NCBI GenBank assembly: GCA_009761415.1
Contig: QUOL01000002.1
Span: 1,984,001-2,048,000 of the forward strand
Source of the DNA: Sarcomyxa edulis
Taxonomy: Eukaryota; Basidiomycota; Agaricomycetes; Agaricales; Mycenaceae
Direction of reading: 5' to 3'
Length of the DNA stretch: 64,000 bases
Shown here: in pieces, positions 11,726 to 23,137 of the stretch
Layout: every line of letters begins with the position of its first letter
Position numbering within the stretch: position 1 is the stretch's first letter
The notes under the pieces: model-generated
The model's input: only the letters and a program-made list of their open reading frames with translations
Databases searched by the model: none
Told to the model about the DNA's origin: nothing
Translations under genes and position numbers: made by a program

Positions 11726-14356
11726 ATGAAATACGTCGCACTACTCAGTGGTGGAAAAGATAGCTGCTACAATCTTTTACATTGCCATAAGAATGGTCAC
11801 GAACTAGTTGCTGCTGCTTCCCTAGGACCCGAGCAGGGAAAAGGTCTGCATGGTGACTTACCATTCCAAGTCCGGCCCAATTTAATCGACACACAGAGGA
11901 GATCGATTCATACCTATATCAGACTGTAGGCCAGGATGCAATTGAATTCGTCGCGCGTGCTCTCGAAGTACCCTTATATCGCAGAGTTATAGCCGGGGAC
12001 GCCGTCGAACAAGGCTCCGAGTATGGTGGTCGGAATCCGAAGGATGCTGGAGGTGTCGAAGGAGACGAGACGGAAGATCTCTATGCGTTGCTGTCCAGTG
12101 TCAAAGTACATTCGATCATAACTTGGAATCATGATTTTCCCGAACTGAGCTATTTGACTTCCAGTCTCATCATCCAGATATCCAAGGCGTTTCTGTAGGT
12201 GCCATACTTTCTAATTACCAGAGAGTGCGTGTGGAACATGTGTGAGCGTGGATGCAGATAGGTCCTTTTACGATATCTCTGACTGGCGTAATGTGCAGGT
12301 GTCGGCGACTGTCATTGACATCGTTGAGCTACCTTTGGCAACGAGACCAGGGTGATTTGTTCACAGAGATGATTGAAGCCGGAATGGAAGCTATCCTCAT
12401 TAAAGTTGCTGGCATCGGGCTCACGACGAAACATCTTGGGAAGACTTTGGCAGAAATGCAACCAACTCTCGTCAAACTGGTGAATGTGATTCGGTCTATA
12501 TGTTTTCCATGTGTGCTCACGACACATGCTTGCAGAACTCCATGTATGGAGCTCATATATGTGGGGAGGGCGGAGAGTATGAAACTTTGACTCTTGATTG
12601 TCCTCTTTTCAAGCACAAAATTATTCTGTGACATATCTCATTCTTCTCCTCCTGTAATCAGCACCACTTACTGCGTTATACAGGCGCGAGGTAGAAACTG
12701 TCATCCACTCCGACAACTCTTTTGCTACGGTGGCCTACCTCCGAATTAAGAATGCGGTCCTCGAGCAGAAAATTAATGTTCCAGTCTTTGATATCGCTGT
12801 GCCACCGACCTTGGAAGAAGAATCTATCAGTATACGAAATAACGTTTCGGAACATAACATTCATACTGCCGATGGAATTCCTAGCGTCCGTGTACTTACT
12901 TCTACCACCGAAGATGTAGAATCATTCAAAATTCCAGCATCAGAAAAAGCCTTGGACTCTTGGGTTTCCATCACAAATATCCAAAGGAATATCTCCGACA
13001 ATAGCGCCGATCTTTCCATCGAGCAGGAGGTCCGAGAATGCTTCCAAAAACTCCAAGGTAGCTCTCTAACCGGTCGCTTTTCCGAGTTATTCTGACATAC
13101 TTTCATTCGATAGACACTCTGGCCGAATACTCTCTCAACCTCTCTCACTGCACCAACATCAACATATTTCTCTCTTCCATTGATTTATTTGCGCGTGTGA
13201 ACGCCGTATACGCAACATTTTTTGGTGCCAGCCCTCCTGCCCGTGCATGTGTCGCTGTGGACCTTCCATCACCAATTCATGTGAAGCTCGATTGCACTGC
13301 ATTCTCGGAACATTCGACAGCGGATCGACAAGCACTCCATGTACAGAGTCTAAGCTACTGGGCCCCCGCAAATATTGGGCCATATTCACAAGCTATTACG
13401 GTTCGTCTGAAGTCAGTTCACAATGTAGACTTGCGCGTTGACTCGTACAAATTTCAGGTAAATGAACGGGTTTTCATTTCTGGGCAGATAGGCTTGATTC
13501 CAAGTTCTCTTACTTTGCCATCGCCACCGTCCTTGGCCATCGAGACTGCCCTGTGCTTCCAGCATGTAGAAAGAGTCGCCGATGCTCTCAGAACTTCTTC
13601 TGGCGGCGGCTGGACCGGCCACTGTCAAAGTACTATATATTGGCTTGCAAACGTGGGAGACATTCCATCGGTCAGAGCAGCACACGCTACTCATGAAGAA
13701 GTAAGTCACTCCATCTTTTCCTCGCCAACCAACGCTCAGCATCACCTGATAGCATACCAATGTCTCATCACCAACCCTCTTTCTCGCGGTCAAATCTCTT
13801 CCAAAAGATGCTCTGGTAGAAAAGCAGGTCATGCTTCACACTGGTCGACACATGGTGGCCGATGAAGACGATGACGAACCAGTATCGCAGTATCAAAAGC
13901 ACAAATATCACGTTGGTACGAACTCAATACAGACTATTGGATAAACTTCGTCCCTGATGTAAATCTGATGCAGGTGGGGCAACTGGTAGTGCTCAAGATA
14001 ACCTTTACTATGAAGTATCCCAATTTGACCACGGTGATGCATGTACCATTATATGCGTACGAAATGGAGGCAAGTCTGAGCCGGTTTTCAGCATCCGAAC
14101 AACACCCTGACTTTCTACAGACGTCCATGCCATTTCAAGCATACTCAAGGCCGACGAGGTCTTGAACAAAATATGGAGCAAAGCACTGTCTATCCGGCTA
14201 TTTCATCTTCCCTCACGAGCGTCTTCATGTGAGTGGCCACCAACGACCCTTTTTGTTCGTGAGGCTTACCTCTTCTGAATATAGTCTCAAGCCTGGCCAA
14301 CGATCTATTTGACGAATCATGCCCTCCAACAACCACAATTCCGTGTCGATTTATAG
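11726..14356 (+). CDS. DPH6: Diphthine--ammonia ligase (Dph6) with two C-terminal RidA/YjgF-like domains
   Basis: Twelve exons: 11726-11843, 11897-12105, 12175-12241, 12299-12479, 12536-12627, 12684-13057, 13114-13400, 13458-13700, 13753-13915, 13974-14069, 14121-14228, 14285-14356; 669 residues. The PP-loop LLSGGKDS lies at residues 6-13, followed by EGDETEDLY, LWQRDQ, AGMEAILIKVAGIGLTTKHLGK and ICGEGGEYETLTLDCP, the Dph6 ATPase core. YjgF-like domains follow (WAPANIGPYSQAI; FISGQIGL). The enzyme makes the final amidation of diphthamide on eEF2. Intron 10 (14070-14120) begins with GC, not GT, and frame requires it. Confidence 0.93.
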
Positions 14357-14528
14357 CTACAAAAGAAAGTTATGATTGGGATTATGCGATGTGTATCCTC
14401 GGGACATAACTATAGTGTAAATGCATACGAGAGCTGTACATGGAGTAGACAAGCTGAAAAAACCCAGAACAATTTGAAGGAAGGGTATCGGAAAATACAG
14501 AGTCCATGCCGGGACGAGTTTACAATAT

Positions 14529-17053
14529 TTATGGGCTGCCGTCTTCACGAAGAAGTCTCATCTCGCCTAACCTCCGTCTCATCTCTTTCTCAGTAGGCGT
14601 GGGCGGAACCATACGTGCGATTACCGCCCCAACTAGGGTACAGAGTCCTCCAAAACGCAAGACCCACGCGACACCGCTGTGTCCGAGGTATGTGTCTTTG
14701 GTAGGATCGCCTGTCGTGTCCTTGTCGACGATCTTGAAGATTGCGCTTGCAATCAATGCCATCTGAATAGATGAATATGAACATTATGAAAAATCGCGGG
14801 AAGATAATGGACACCTACCAAAAGCTGAGGAAATACGATAGCAAGGTTATGTATTCCCAGAACTGTTCCTCCTGCCAACAATTTCGCCTGTGGGACGTCA
14901 TCAGGACCTCCCTCGTATTCGTCGTAGGAACGACGGCGTATCAGAGGCTGTCGCTCGTCGCTCCCTCTACGAGGGTACGCAGGGGATGAGATAGCACGCC
15001 CGTGTATAGGTCGCCCTACCGGGGACGTTTCGGTCTGAGGGGTGGGAGGAGGTTCTTTCAGGAGCTATTAGAGCGGTTAACAATCATCATTCACAACCGT
15101 ATGACAGACATGACGCCCACCTCCATGATGATCGCGAATGGTACCCACATTGCCACCGCCCAACAGATTCCGACCAAACTGATGAGAATGGTAGCCTGAT
15201 ACATATGAGTATTAGAAATGTCATAGATATGATAGAGACCCACTTGTAATACAGTCGAGACAAAGAACGTCGAGAACGTGAGAAGTGAGAATAAAACCAA
15301 TGCACCCGTCCAGATATTCCGCAACAAGAAGGGCATGACTGGCAATCGAAGCGGTCTACCGCGGCGTACCGCTTCCGCTCTCCATTCACGAACCGTATTG
15401 CGGATACGAGTGGTCTCGGCATCCTCGTCGACATCGCTTTTGTACGCCATGAGTCTGCGATCACGCCCAGCTAGGTGAGGCAATATCGTGCCAGCAATTA
15501 CAGCAACTACATGTACGGTATCAGGCCCAATATATGCATGATGCAGAAGGATAGACATACCAATGCTGTATATGAGCATAGCAAATTCACCTGTACGAGT
15601 GGCTACGTCGGGGTCGGGTTCCTTATTGTGTTCATACGCCATTATTTGGCCCACATACGTTGTTCTGATGGAAGAATTAGCTTAACATGAATACAATTTG
15701 TGAAATGATAGAAGTTCATACGCGTAGAACAAGAATGGAAACCTTTCGAAAGCAGCGATTGAGTACAGAGTAAAATAAAATCAGATGGATTGTACATACC
15801 AACCCATGAAAGCAAATATCTGCACATAGCAGACGCGGCGGACATTTCTCGGAAGATGCATAAGAGCATCGTAGATGTTGTCCATGACCTCTCGGAATTT
15901 ACTGCCCACTCGTCAGAAAAACAACATCAACAGCGCGTAACAAGACTGACCTTTGTGGTTGCCTATATGCATTTGGACGTGCCTCTTCTTCATTATAATA
16001 ACAGGTCATCCAGACGGTGGACGTCAAGACAATCAAGCCGACGACACAGAATTTGCGAAACTGGTCACCGCCTAGGAGTCGAAGACCCGGAATCTTATCA
16101 AGAGGGAGGAAACCTAGATATTACTTTAGCAACACACTCAAAGACTAAAGCCATGCGTTACGTACCAAAACCGAAACCAACAATGTTTCCACCATGGGTC
16201 ATCCGTCCGTGCCAGGCATTTCCAGCATTTAGTTGTGCCGAAGGAGCAATGTCCAACAAAAGGTTTCGAAGAGAAGCTTGCAATGCATTGAGAGAGAAAT
16301 CCAGGAGATAGAACGAAACGATAGCGAAAGCAATAGAGAAGCTGCCAGCCTAGAGTGAAACTTTAAGCACTGGAAGTCAGCAGAGACATCTATCGATACT
16401 AACACGTTCATTACGCCTCTCATCCCAATCACCAGCGCCAATTCCGAGAATGTCGACCAGTAACGCAGCTAGTGCTTGACAATATGCTAGTGAAAGCATG
16501 GAAATAACAAGTACGACGGTGGACATGGCTATCCAGTACCTGCGACGGTATTTGGAAGTAGACGAATCGGAGATGGCACCTAATATGTGGCATAAATCGC
16601 TCATTCTCGAGGTCCAAGAAGGCACCACTTGCCTATAACTGGTTGGGCGATCAGGCCAGAAATGGGGCCAGCTAACCAGACCAGACTGGTGAGTTGTTCA
16701 GAGAGCCCGAGACCAAGCAAGAACGGAGTTCCATAACTTTAATAGAGTTGGGATGAGACTGTTAACATCTCAGATGCTGATCAGACATACCCCAACTCGA
16801 TGGTCCACGCAATCTGTGCTCCAGCCATAGAGATACTCAAGGTAATGAGGTTCCATGTCGACAGACGTCGTTTAGATGGCCCAGTTGGTGAAAGTTGTTT
16901 CTTGGGACTTCCATCGGGGACAAGAGTAGCAGAATTGCTTCCATCCTCTGTTTCTGAACTACTGTTTGAATCAGGGTGTACTGGATCTGCCTGTCTTGCT
17001 GGCCATGCGATCTGAGTAGTTGGGTCGGGGTCGTCTGCTATTGGAGCTATCAT
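14529..17053 (-). CDS. SUT-type sugar:proton symporter (GPH/MFS superfamily)
   Basis: Twelve exons: 17053-16791, 16736-16633, 16579-16404, 16349-16166, 16113-15951, 15901-15800, 15742-15722, 15664-15561, 15506-15244, 15195-15121, 15064-14819, 14762-14529; 644 residues with 12 predicted membrane segments. Motifs WTIELGYGTPFLLGLGLS, LVWLAGPISGLIAQPVIG, RRRYWI, AGNAWHGRMTHGGNIVGF and FMGWFPFLFYATTYVGQ match plant SUT / fungal Sut1 and SLC45 transporters of sucrose, maltose or alpha-glucosides. A long cytosolic loop with an Arg-rich patch lies before the last membrane segments. One exon is 21 nt. Intron 16580-16632 uses a GC donor. Substrate cannot be fixed by sequence. Confidence 0.9.
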
Positions 17054-17535
17054 AGAGGGCAGCTAGAAACGAGTAGGCGACGTGGTCTGTAAGTGCATTC
17101 CAAGAAGTTTAAGTACGGCTGCTGTTCGCGCCAACGTTGACACTTTCACCTTATTTTTACCGTAATCGGATGGCCCCGAACCACGTTGACCTCTGGAGGC
17201 AGCCAAGGATACTCCAAGGATCCCAAGGGCCAAGGATAATCTCATCAAGCTAAGGCGCAAGAAAACATGTAAATCATCGGCTTAGCGAGACTTAGCTTCA
17301 TATCGGATCTTCTCCTATGCATGGGGCCACTAGCACAGGAACAGTGGATCATACAACTCAGGAAATGGTACTACTACACAAGTAATGAGGGGATTGTCCT
17401 GTAACGTAGGATGGGGATAATGAATGGTCGAACAACACAAAACAAATGGAATGAAGTGCAGAGCAAGAAGAATAATCATACAGATAGCATAAGTAGTACA
17501 GACAGAAAAACATATACACCGCGCCCCGATCCCGT
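17054..17535. promoter_or_regulatory. Leader/promoter of the SUT-type transporter and 3' region of the ankyrin gene
   Basis: No independent gene is supported. A 65-codon frame (17260-17063, minus) ends ten bases before the transporter ATG and could be an upstream ORF. Confidence 0.35.
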
Positions 17536-19532
17536 TTACGCGCCACGGACTGACGTGACTGATTGGCCTCGTCGATGGGACGAGCTCGGTAGATCTAGGG
17601 AAGGTCGAAGTAAGGCGAATGGAAGCCGACGGCTGGTGGTAGGCGTGCTATTGATGTCTGGTTCGGGTGGCGGCGGTTCGGGAAACTGCGCATATTGACT
17701 TGGTGGGCCGGTGAAACTCTCGGGCTCTTCAGTGATCAAGGGTTTTGAGGACTTGGTAGACGATGATCTTGTGAGAATAGGTAAAGGCGAAAGCTTTGGA
17801 CGCGTGGTATTTGGCGTTGTACCAGACCGGTCTCTGGAAGAGTGTTCTGTATCTGTCGGTAATACCGGTGACCCAGCACCAGATCGCAATTGTGCTGCTG
17901 ACATCGATGGACGAAGTCTTCGAGGAGTAACTGAACCACTTATTGGTAGGCGGGTCAAAGAGGTAATGTCATCTCCATTGGCTGAAGGACCTGCAGAGGA
18001 AAATGTAGACCCATTCTGCGATTTTGTATCTGTCGACGATGTGCCTTGACTTCCACTTCTATTCCTTCTCAAGTACTTCTCCATGGCGTCAGCGTCTCGT
18101 TCTCGCATACGAGTAGCTATCGGGGATAGTGCGGAGGCAGGATTGCTGCCAGGAGGATTGAGTGTCGAAACGGGTTGACCCGGGGATGGTACATTGAATG
18201 TACTGGCGCTGCTGTTTGAGTTTGAGGCGGTGTGTGTAGGATGAGAAGCTGGGTGCGGGACATGGAAGAACGAGCTTGTGCCTGAGAACTGCGAAGGGGA
18301 TGATGAGGCACCAGACAACGAAGATTGACTGGTTTGCCCGACTGGTCTTCCATTGATGTCCAACTCCCCACTGTCGGAGGTAGCTGTAGTGCGACTCGTA
18401 CCGGACCCACTACGCATTCGAGGTATGGATGAATCGATATCTCGACCTTCTTTCGAGGGAACAGGTGAAGGTGCTGGTGGGAGTCCCGTCCATTCGGAAC
18501 TCTTGTTGGCAGCTTGAGCATATACTCCACGGCGCGATTTTTTGTTATTTTCAAATTGTACGCGAGCGGTATCTTGAAGGGTATCACGTGTACTGAAGCT
18601 GTGAGAGCTGTTGTGAAATGCATGGTGACTAAACTGGTTTCTTCGACTTACGAGTAGGCATAATCGGAGGCAGTGAACCCTTCGTTATTCCGTGCAGCAT
18701 ATTGGCAACCTCTCTCAATAAGAAGCTGGACGACCTATTGAACGTCGAATGAGGATACTGGTTATTAATATGTAAAGGCTGTGAGACGCACAGGAATATG
18801 ACCCCACGAGCTTGCACTGAGAGGAAGTCAGGCCACTGGATGCATATACAGCAATGGAAGAATACCCACTAGTGTAATGCTGTATTGCCTTTGTTGTCAG
18901 CTAAATCGTAGTCTGCGCCAAGGTCGCACAACATCTAAGAGACGCGCTGGTCTGTATGGCGCGATGATTGAAAAGTCAAGCAATATAACTCACTCGGACT
19001 AGCTCTTCATTTCCCTTGAGAGCCGCGATATGTAGAGCCGTCTTTCCCTGTATATTTGACCAATCCAATATCCAGAAATAACGATCGTAATATAGGCGCG
19101 CCATGCGTAGCGCGGCGCCCATGATATCGATGCAATCCGTCCGGGGCGTATATGAGTTTGAAGCGGGCGGTTTGTGGTCCGCCAGAAGCATAAGAATGGT
19201 ATTGTTCTCCGAGTCCTGTACATACGTGTGAGGTGGATGGCAACCTGAGAGAGTGAGTGGCATACCTTGGATAGTTCCTCATCATCGTGACCTGCAGTCA
19301 GGAGGAATTCGAAAGTTTCTTCATGGCCCAGCACAGCTGCCCATGCGAGAGAGGTATATCGTTTTGTAGAAGGGTCAGGATTGCGCATATCCGTCCTTTG
19401 AATGAGTCTTTTGACCAAAAACAGGTTATTTTCTGGGGATGGTTGTCATGAGCGGCTGATAACAAGTGTGGGGGAGTTGTGGGTACCTTTGACTGCTCTA
19501 CGGAGCCTTGCAGTAGCATCCTTTTCCGCCAT
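17536..19532 (-). CDS. Ankyrin-repeat protein, AVO2-like (candidate TORC2 subunit)
   Basis: Seven exons: 19532-19487, 19432-19266, 19215-18994, 18934-18870, 18816-18792, 18734-18652, 18598-17536; 556 residues. The first 200 residues hold ankyrin repeats: LFLVKRLIQR, TSLAWAAVLGHEETFEFLLTAGHDDEELSKD, GKTALHIAALKGNEELVRMLCDLGADYDLAD, NKGNTALHYAS, VVQLLIERGCQYAARNNEG. The rest is disordered, Ser/Pro-rich and basic. The short N-terminal repeats plus long low-complexity tail resemble fungal AVO2 of the TORC2 complex, but ankyrin repeats are common, so the AVO2 name is tentative. One exon is 25 nt. Confidence 0.8.
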
Positions 19533-19765
19533 TGGCTTTTGGAAGAGGAGAAGAGGGTCAACAGATGGAAGAAAAGACAATTGGGACTGAGAGTGACATT
19601 AGGAGAGTGTCAGTCACCCAAATTCTCTCACCGACACAGGTCCGATCTAAATCAATTATTTTATTTATTGCTTTCTGATCATCTCCGTCGACCATCCAAC
19701 TCGAACGAACTCGGACTCAGTCGACGATTCGACGTAATTGAGGCTATCCATCTCTTCAGTACGCC
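19533..19765. promoter_or_regulatory. 233-bp divergent promoter, ankyrin gene / STEEP1-family gene
   Basis: The region between the two divergent ATGs; no other feature seen. Confidence 0.4.
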
Positions 19766-20434
19766 ATGCCTAAAGTCGTCTCCCGGTCTGCAGTATCCTC
19801 TTCGACCGATGGTCTGTCTTTCAACTCTCATTTTCCACTCAAATCTGACCGCTTTGACCCTGGGTCCATTCAGCACAGCCTACGGCATCTTCAGTCACCG
19901 CTCTTTGTGTCTACTGTATGTCCCATCTTATCCCGAGTTTAGCCAAACCTAATAAAGTGGTCCCCGTCACGATCTCTAGATTGTTTATGTGGCGAATTTA
20001 TCGTACGTGAACTTTCTCAAACCATCTCATTCGATCATCATCTCATCTGTTCACATCAGCTTGTCATTGATAAAAGCTTAGCTGCCTTGCCTCGTCGGAA
20101 AACTGATGGAGCTATCATCATTCGGTCGCGCGACTCGGACGAGGGAAAAGCTAGGGTCTTCAAACTGAACGCGCTGCCTAGTGAACCTATTCTACTAGAA
20201 AGGTGCGATCCTCTTGAATCCAGATATCCCAGTGATCTCATATGGCCTTGCAGAGATGGGGGACATGAACGGCAGTTCCGATTCCATTGCCCTCGGTGCA
20301 CATTACCGATAGGATACCAATCGACACCTCCACCCGTGAAATCGGGCCCTTTCATCTATATCATTGCCGGCGCTCTCACCCAGATGCAAGGACAAGTACC
20401 ACCGGATGCATTCGACGGAGAAAACGAGTCGTAA
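19766..20434 (+). CDS. STEEP1 (CXorf56/UPF0428)-family protein, short fungal form
   Basis: Exons 19766-19811, 19895-19915 (21 nt), 19980-20002 (23 nt), 20060-20202, 20254-20434; 137 residues. The N-terminus MPKVVSRSAV and the following VYYCLCGEFILVID and HERQFRFHCPRCTLPIGYQS segments match the conserved half of metazoan STEEP, including two CxC/CxxC cysteine pairs that could bind a metal. The C-terminal coiled-coil region of the animal protein is missing; this model ends at DAFDGENES. In animals STEEP helps STING leave the ER; the fungal role is unknown. The last intron is 51 nt without an in-frame stop, so its retention would add 17 residues. Confidence 0.85.
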
Positions 20435-21039
20435 CGTTCTGTTATTCGCTTGCCAGTGTACTAGTATATATGATATCCGAGTCAAAGTCATTCAGCGTTG
20501 ACTCATCCAGTGCCAGACGTGTCCAGCTATCCTAGCTCCTAATGTAACACTGCCATACCATGATATGTTTGCCTCATTCTCCCCAAGCAAGCATCCCAAG
20601 CAAGAATGCAAGTTGGAAATATTGCCAGTTGCCAGTCTCGAATTGCATCGATTTGTACACCTCGCGAATATAACAGATCAACACTCGGCTAACTTTCGTC
20701 CATCTCATTGTCGCACCTCCTCCATTGTCGTTCTACTTTTTTGCCTCGAGTCTCCAATCCTGAGCACCGTTGCTATGGCTTCACCCAGGTATCCTAGGTA
20801 ACTCTGTTTAGGCCTCTTTGCTCCAGTATGTTCTTGCCAACACTTGCTAGAAATGGTAAAAATCGACTTTGGGATGTGGATTGAACGGGTACGTGATTGC
20901 ACTTCAGCAATCCCAAGGATCCAAGGACTATATAAGCAACTGGTCTCTTCCAAGATGTCCCAACAACTTACAGCTAGTCTGATACCGATACAGCTCTCCC
21001 TACAACACATAACAGTCTATTTCTCCAGCTATCTCTCAA
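20435..21039. other. Intergenic, with a TATA box for the small ORF
   Basis: No gene seen apart from promoter elements for the 21040 frame. Confidence 0.4.
20929..20935 (+). promoter_or_regulatory. TATA box upstream of the 21040 small ORF
   Basis: A clean TATATAA lies 105 bases before the ATG, a plausible distance for a short leader. It supports transcription of the small frame but does not prove translation. Confidence 0.45.
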
Positions 21040-21264
21040 ATGTCTTTCTCCACTATCAACTGCACCTCCCTCTACACATCTTCTCCCAACTCATCACCTA
21101 ATGCATTCAACCTCTTCATTCACTCGCAATCACCCCGCGACACATATAACACATATGACGACCTTCGCCAGGTTCTTCGCCCTTCGACCAACTCGAACCG
21201 AAACCGGTCTACCAGCGAGTCGTCTATAAAATCCGGGTTCAAGAAGTTCTGGAGAGGGAACTGA
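21040..21264 (+). CDS. Possible small Ser/Asn-rich protein, 74 residues
   Basis: An intronless frame MSFSTINCTS... ending SGFKKFWRGN. It has no signal peptide, membrane segment or CaaX end, so it is not a mating pheromone precursor. It is Ser/Asn-rich and ends in a basic, aromatic motif. Support is a good TATA box upstream and biased composition unlike the surrounding non-coding frames. I do not recognise the family. Confidence 0.4.
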   Translation: MSFSTINCTSLYTSSPNSSPNAFNLFIHSQSPRDTYNTYDDLRQVLRPSTNSNRNRSTSESSIKSGFKKFWRGN

Positions 21265-21805
21265 TTGGCTCATATCCCGAGGACTCCTAGGCTCGCGCCC
21301 TAGCAGCCTCGTGCCCTTCGTGGGTTGGTCTGGCGTTGATTTTATCCGCCCAAGACCTTCGTCGTGCTCCTATTGGATGCTCTACATTTATACCACCGTA
21401 AGCCTTGCTATAGCAAGCAGGCCGTTCTCGAACCACATCGACCCTACCATTCCTACGTAGTGGAATTACCACTCTCGACAACCACACAGACACCGTACGC
21501 GTGCAGTGAGTGAAATGGTGGGAAGGGATAGACGAATTCGCAAAGGACGCTTCCAGTAGATTATTACAGCGACTCGTATACAAAGGACACTCCCACTTTA
21601 GTAGTGATTCTATACCCGAATAAACTCCTTGAAGGATACCGGGCACCCTTATAGTTGTTTTGTAAATTTGCGCGATAGACGCTCGTCAACGGCAATGAGC
21701 GGTTTGAAAAGGCGCTGGCAGATACGAATCACGATCTTTCCTTTCCGTCAACCCGACCTCTTTCTTGATTCTGGGTCTCCCGCTCCCTCCCTTCATTCCA
21801 CCACC
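21265..21805. other. Intergenic before WTAP-like gene
   Basis: Nothing coding is supported. The ATG that follows sits in CCACCATGG, a strong initiation context. Confidence 0.35.
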
Positions 21806-23137
21806 ATGGACCTACCCAGCTCTCGAGAGCTGGAACTCGAGACATTGCTCAGGCAACGGGACACGCAGATAGCTGAATTGAGCGTGAGTTCAAATTGGTT
21901 TAGTTCCTTGTACCTGAGGGGGGGAAACTCAGCTCCTCACTCGTGTTTTATAGGACGAGGTAACTCGACTACGGCAGTATTTATTGACACAACCAAGTCA
22001 TTCTACTACTGATCCAATAACTCTCCCTCCGACCTTGGTTTCTATCTTACTCCCTCACTTGAATACCACGCCTGGAGCAGGCGCGACACCAGGTTCCAGC
22101 ACAGTCACAGCCGCTCTCACGCAAAGAGCGCGGCTGCTCCAAGAGGAAAACGATGAATTGTACAGCCTGCTCAAGCATGGCGAGACTGGAAAGCTTAAAG
22201 AAGAGGTTCGTGGGCTTCGAAGAGTAGTCGACAAGCTTGAGGGCGCTCTACGAGGTACGCGCTTATATCTGATGTTCGCTGTGTCCTCTCGAAATTCACC
22301 TTTGTCCTCGCCTCCGAAATAGAATCCCATCAAGTCATTTCCTCCCTGTCGTGAGTGTCTTCTTCATCCGGACTTCCCGCCACTTAGACGTGTTCTGCCG
22401 ATTTGTATAGCACGGAATTGGACAAGTCTTACGATAGTTTCATGGCTACGGCTCGACAAAATAACAGCGTGAAAGCCTACTCTCAATCACCTCGTAACTC
22501 TTATCATCCAGGTCTCCAGACCCCCACCCCTGCTGGTAACGGGGCAGTTCCATCAAAGCTTCCCCCTACTGGACCCAGGGCTCACAAGAAACCACGCCTA
22601 TCCGAGCCTCAGGCTTCCCCGCCCCCTCGTCAAAATTCAGCTCTCCCTTCCCATGTGTCCCTCCCCAATGTCTCGCGGGGACACTCGAGCTCATCCCGAA
22701 CACGGGGTCATTCTCCGCAGTCGGCATCAGATGGCCGAGCAAAATCTAATCACTTGAAGATGGAAGTGGATGAGGATACAAGGAAGAGACCACGCTCTCC
22801 TGGACCGATTGAACGAGATAGGGATACTAGAGGAGAGCGCGGGCGTGATAGGGAGCGGGAGAGAGAACGAGAGAGGGAGCGCGTATCGGGCAGGGAACGC
22901 GATCGTGATCGTGATAGGGACAATAGAGGCGGGAATGGGAATGGATCTAGCAATGGAAACTCCGGTAGATCGTCTAGACGCAATGGAAACCATTCTGGTG
23001 GTGGAGCGCCGTTCCGTGGAGGTAGCGGAGGGGGAGCAGGGAGAAGGGTCGATCGCGGTGTTGTGCAAGGTAGTTCACAAGGGAATTCGCACGAAACCTC
23101 TGTAGACCGGACGTTGGCGGAGAGGATGGGACTCTGA
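21806..23137 (+). CDS. WTAP/Mum2-like protein (candidate m6A methyltransferase cofactor)
   Basis: Exons 21806-21883, 21954-22254, 22323-22350 (28 nt), 22411-23137; 377 residues. An N-terminal heptad-type coiled coil (LELETLLRQRDTQIAELS, DEVTRLRQYLL) and a second helix (RARLLQEENDELYSLLKHG, GLRRVVDKLEGALRESHQV, LSTELDKSYDSF) match the WTAP/Mum2 helical region. The tail is disordered with an RE/RD dipeptide repeat and Gly/Arg-rich end, as in many RNA-processing proteins. Mum2 in yeast and WTAP in animals scaffold the mRNA m6A writer. The call rests on helix similarity and is moderate. Confidence 0.7.
22834..22922. repeat. Purine-rich repeat encoding Arg-Glu/Arg-Asp dipeptides
   Basis: Imperfect hexanucleotide repeats of the type gagaga/gatcgt encode alternating Arg-Glu then Arg-Asp residues in the WTAP-like protein. 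Confidence 0.8.

Noticed and set aside
21040..21264. Mating-type pheromone precursor
   Set aside because: The 74-residue protein lacks a C-terminal CaaX motif.
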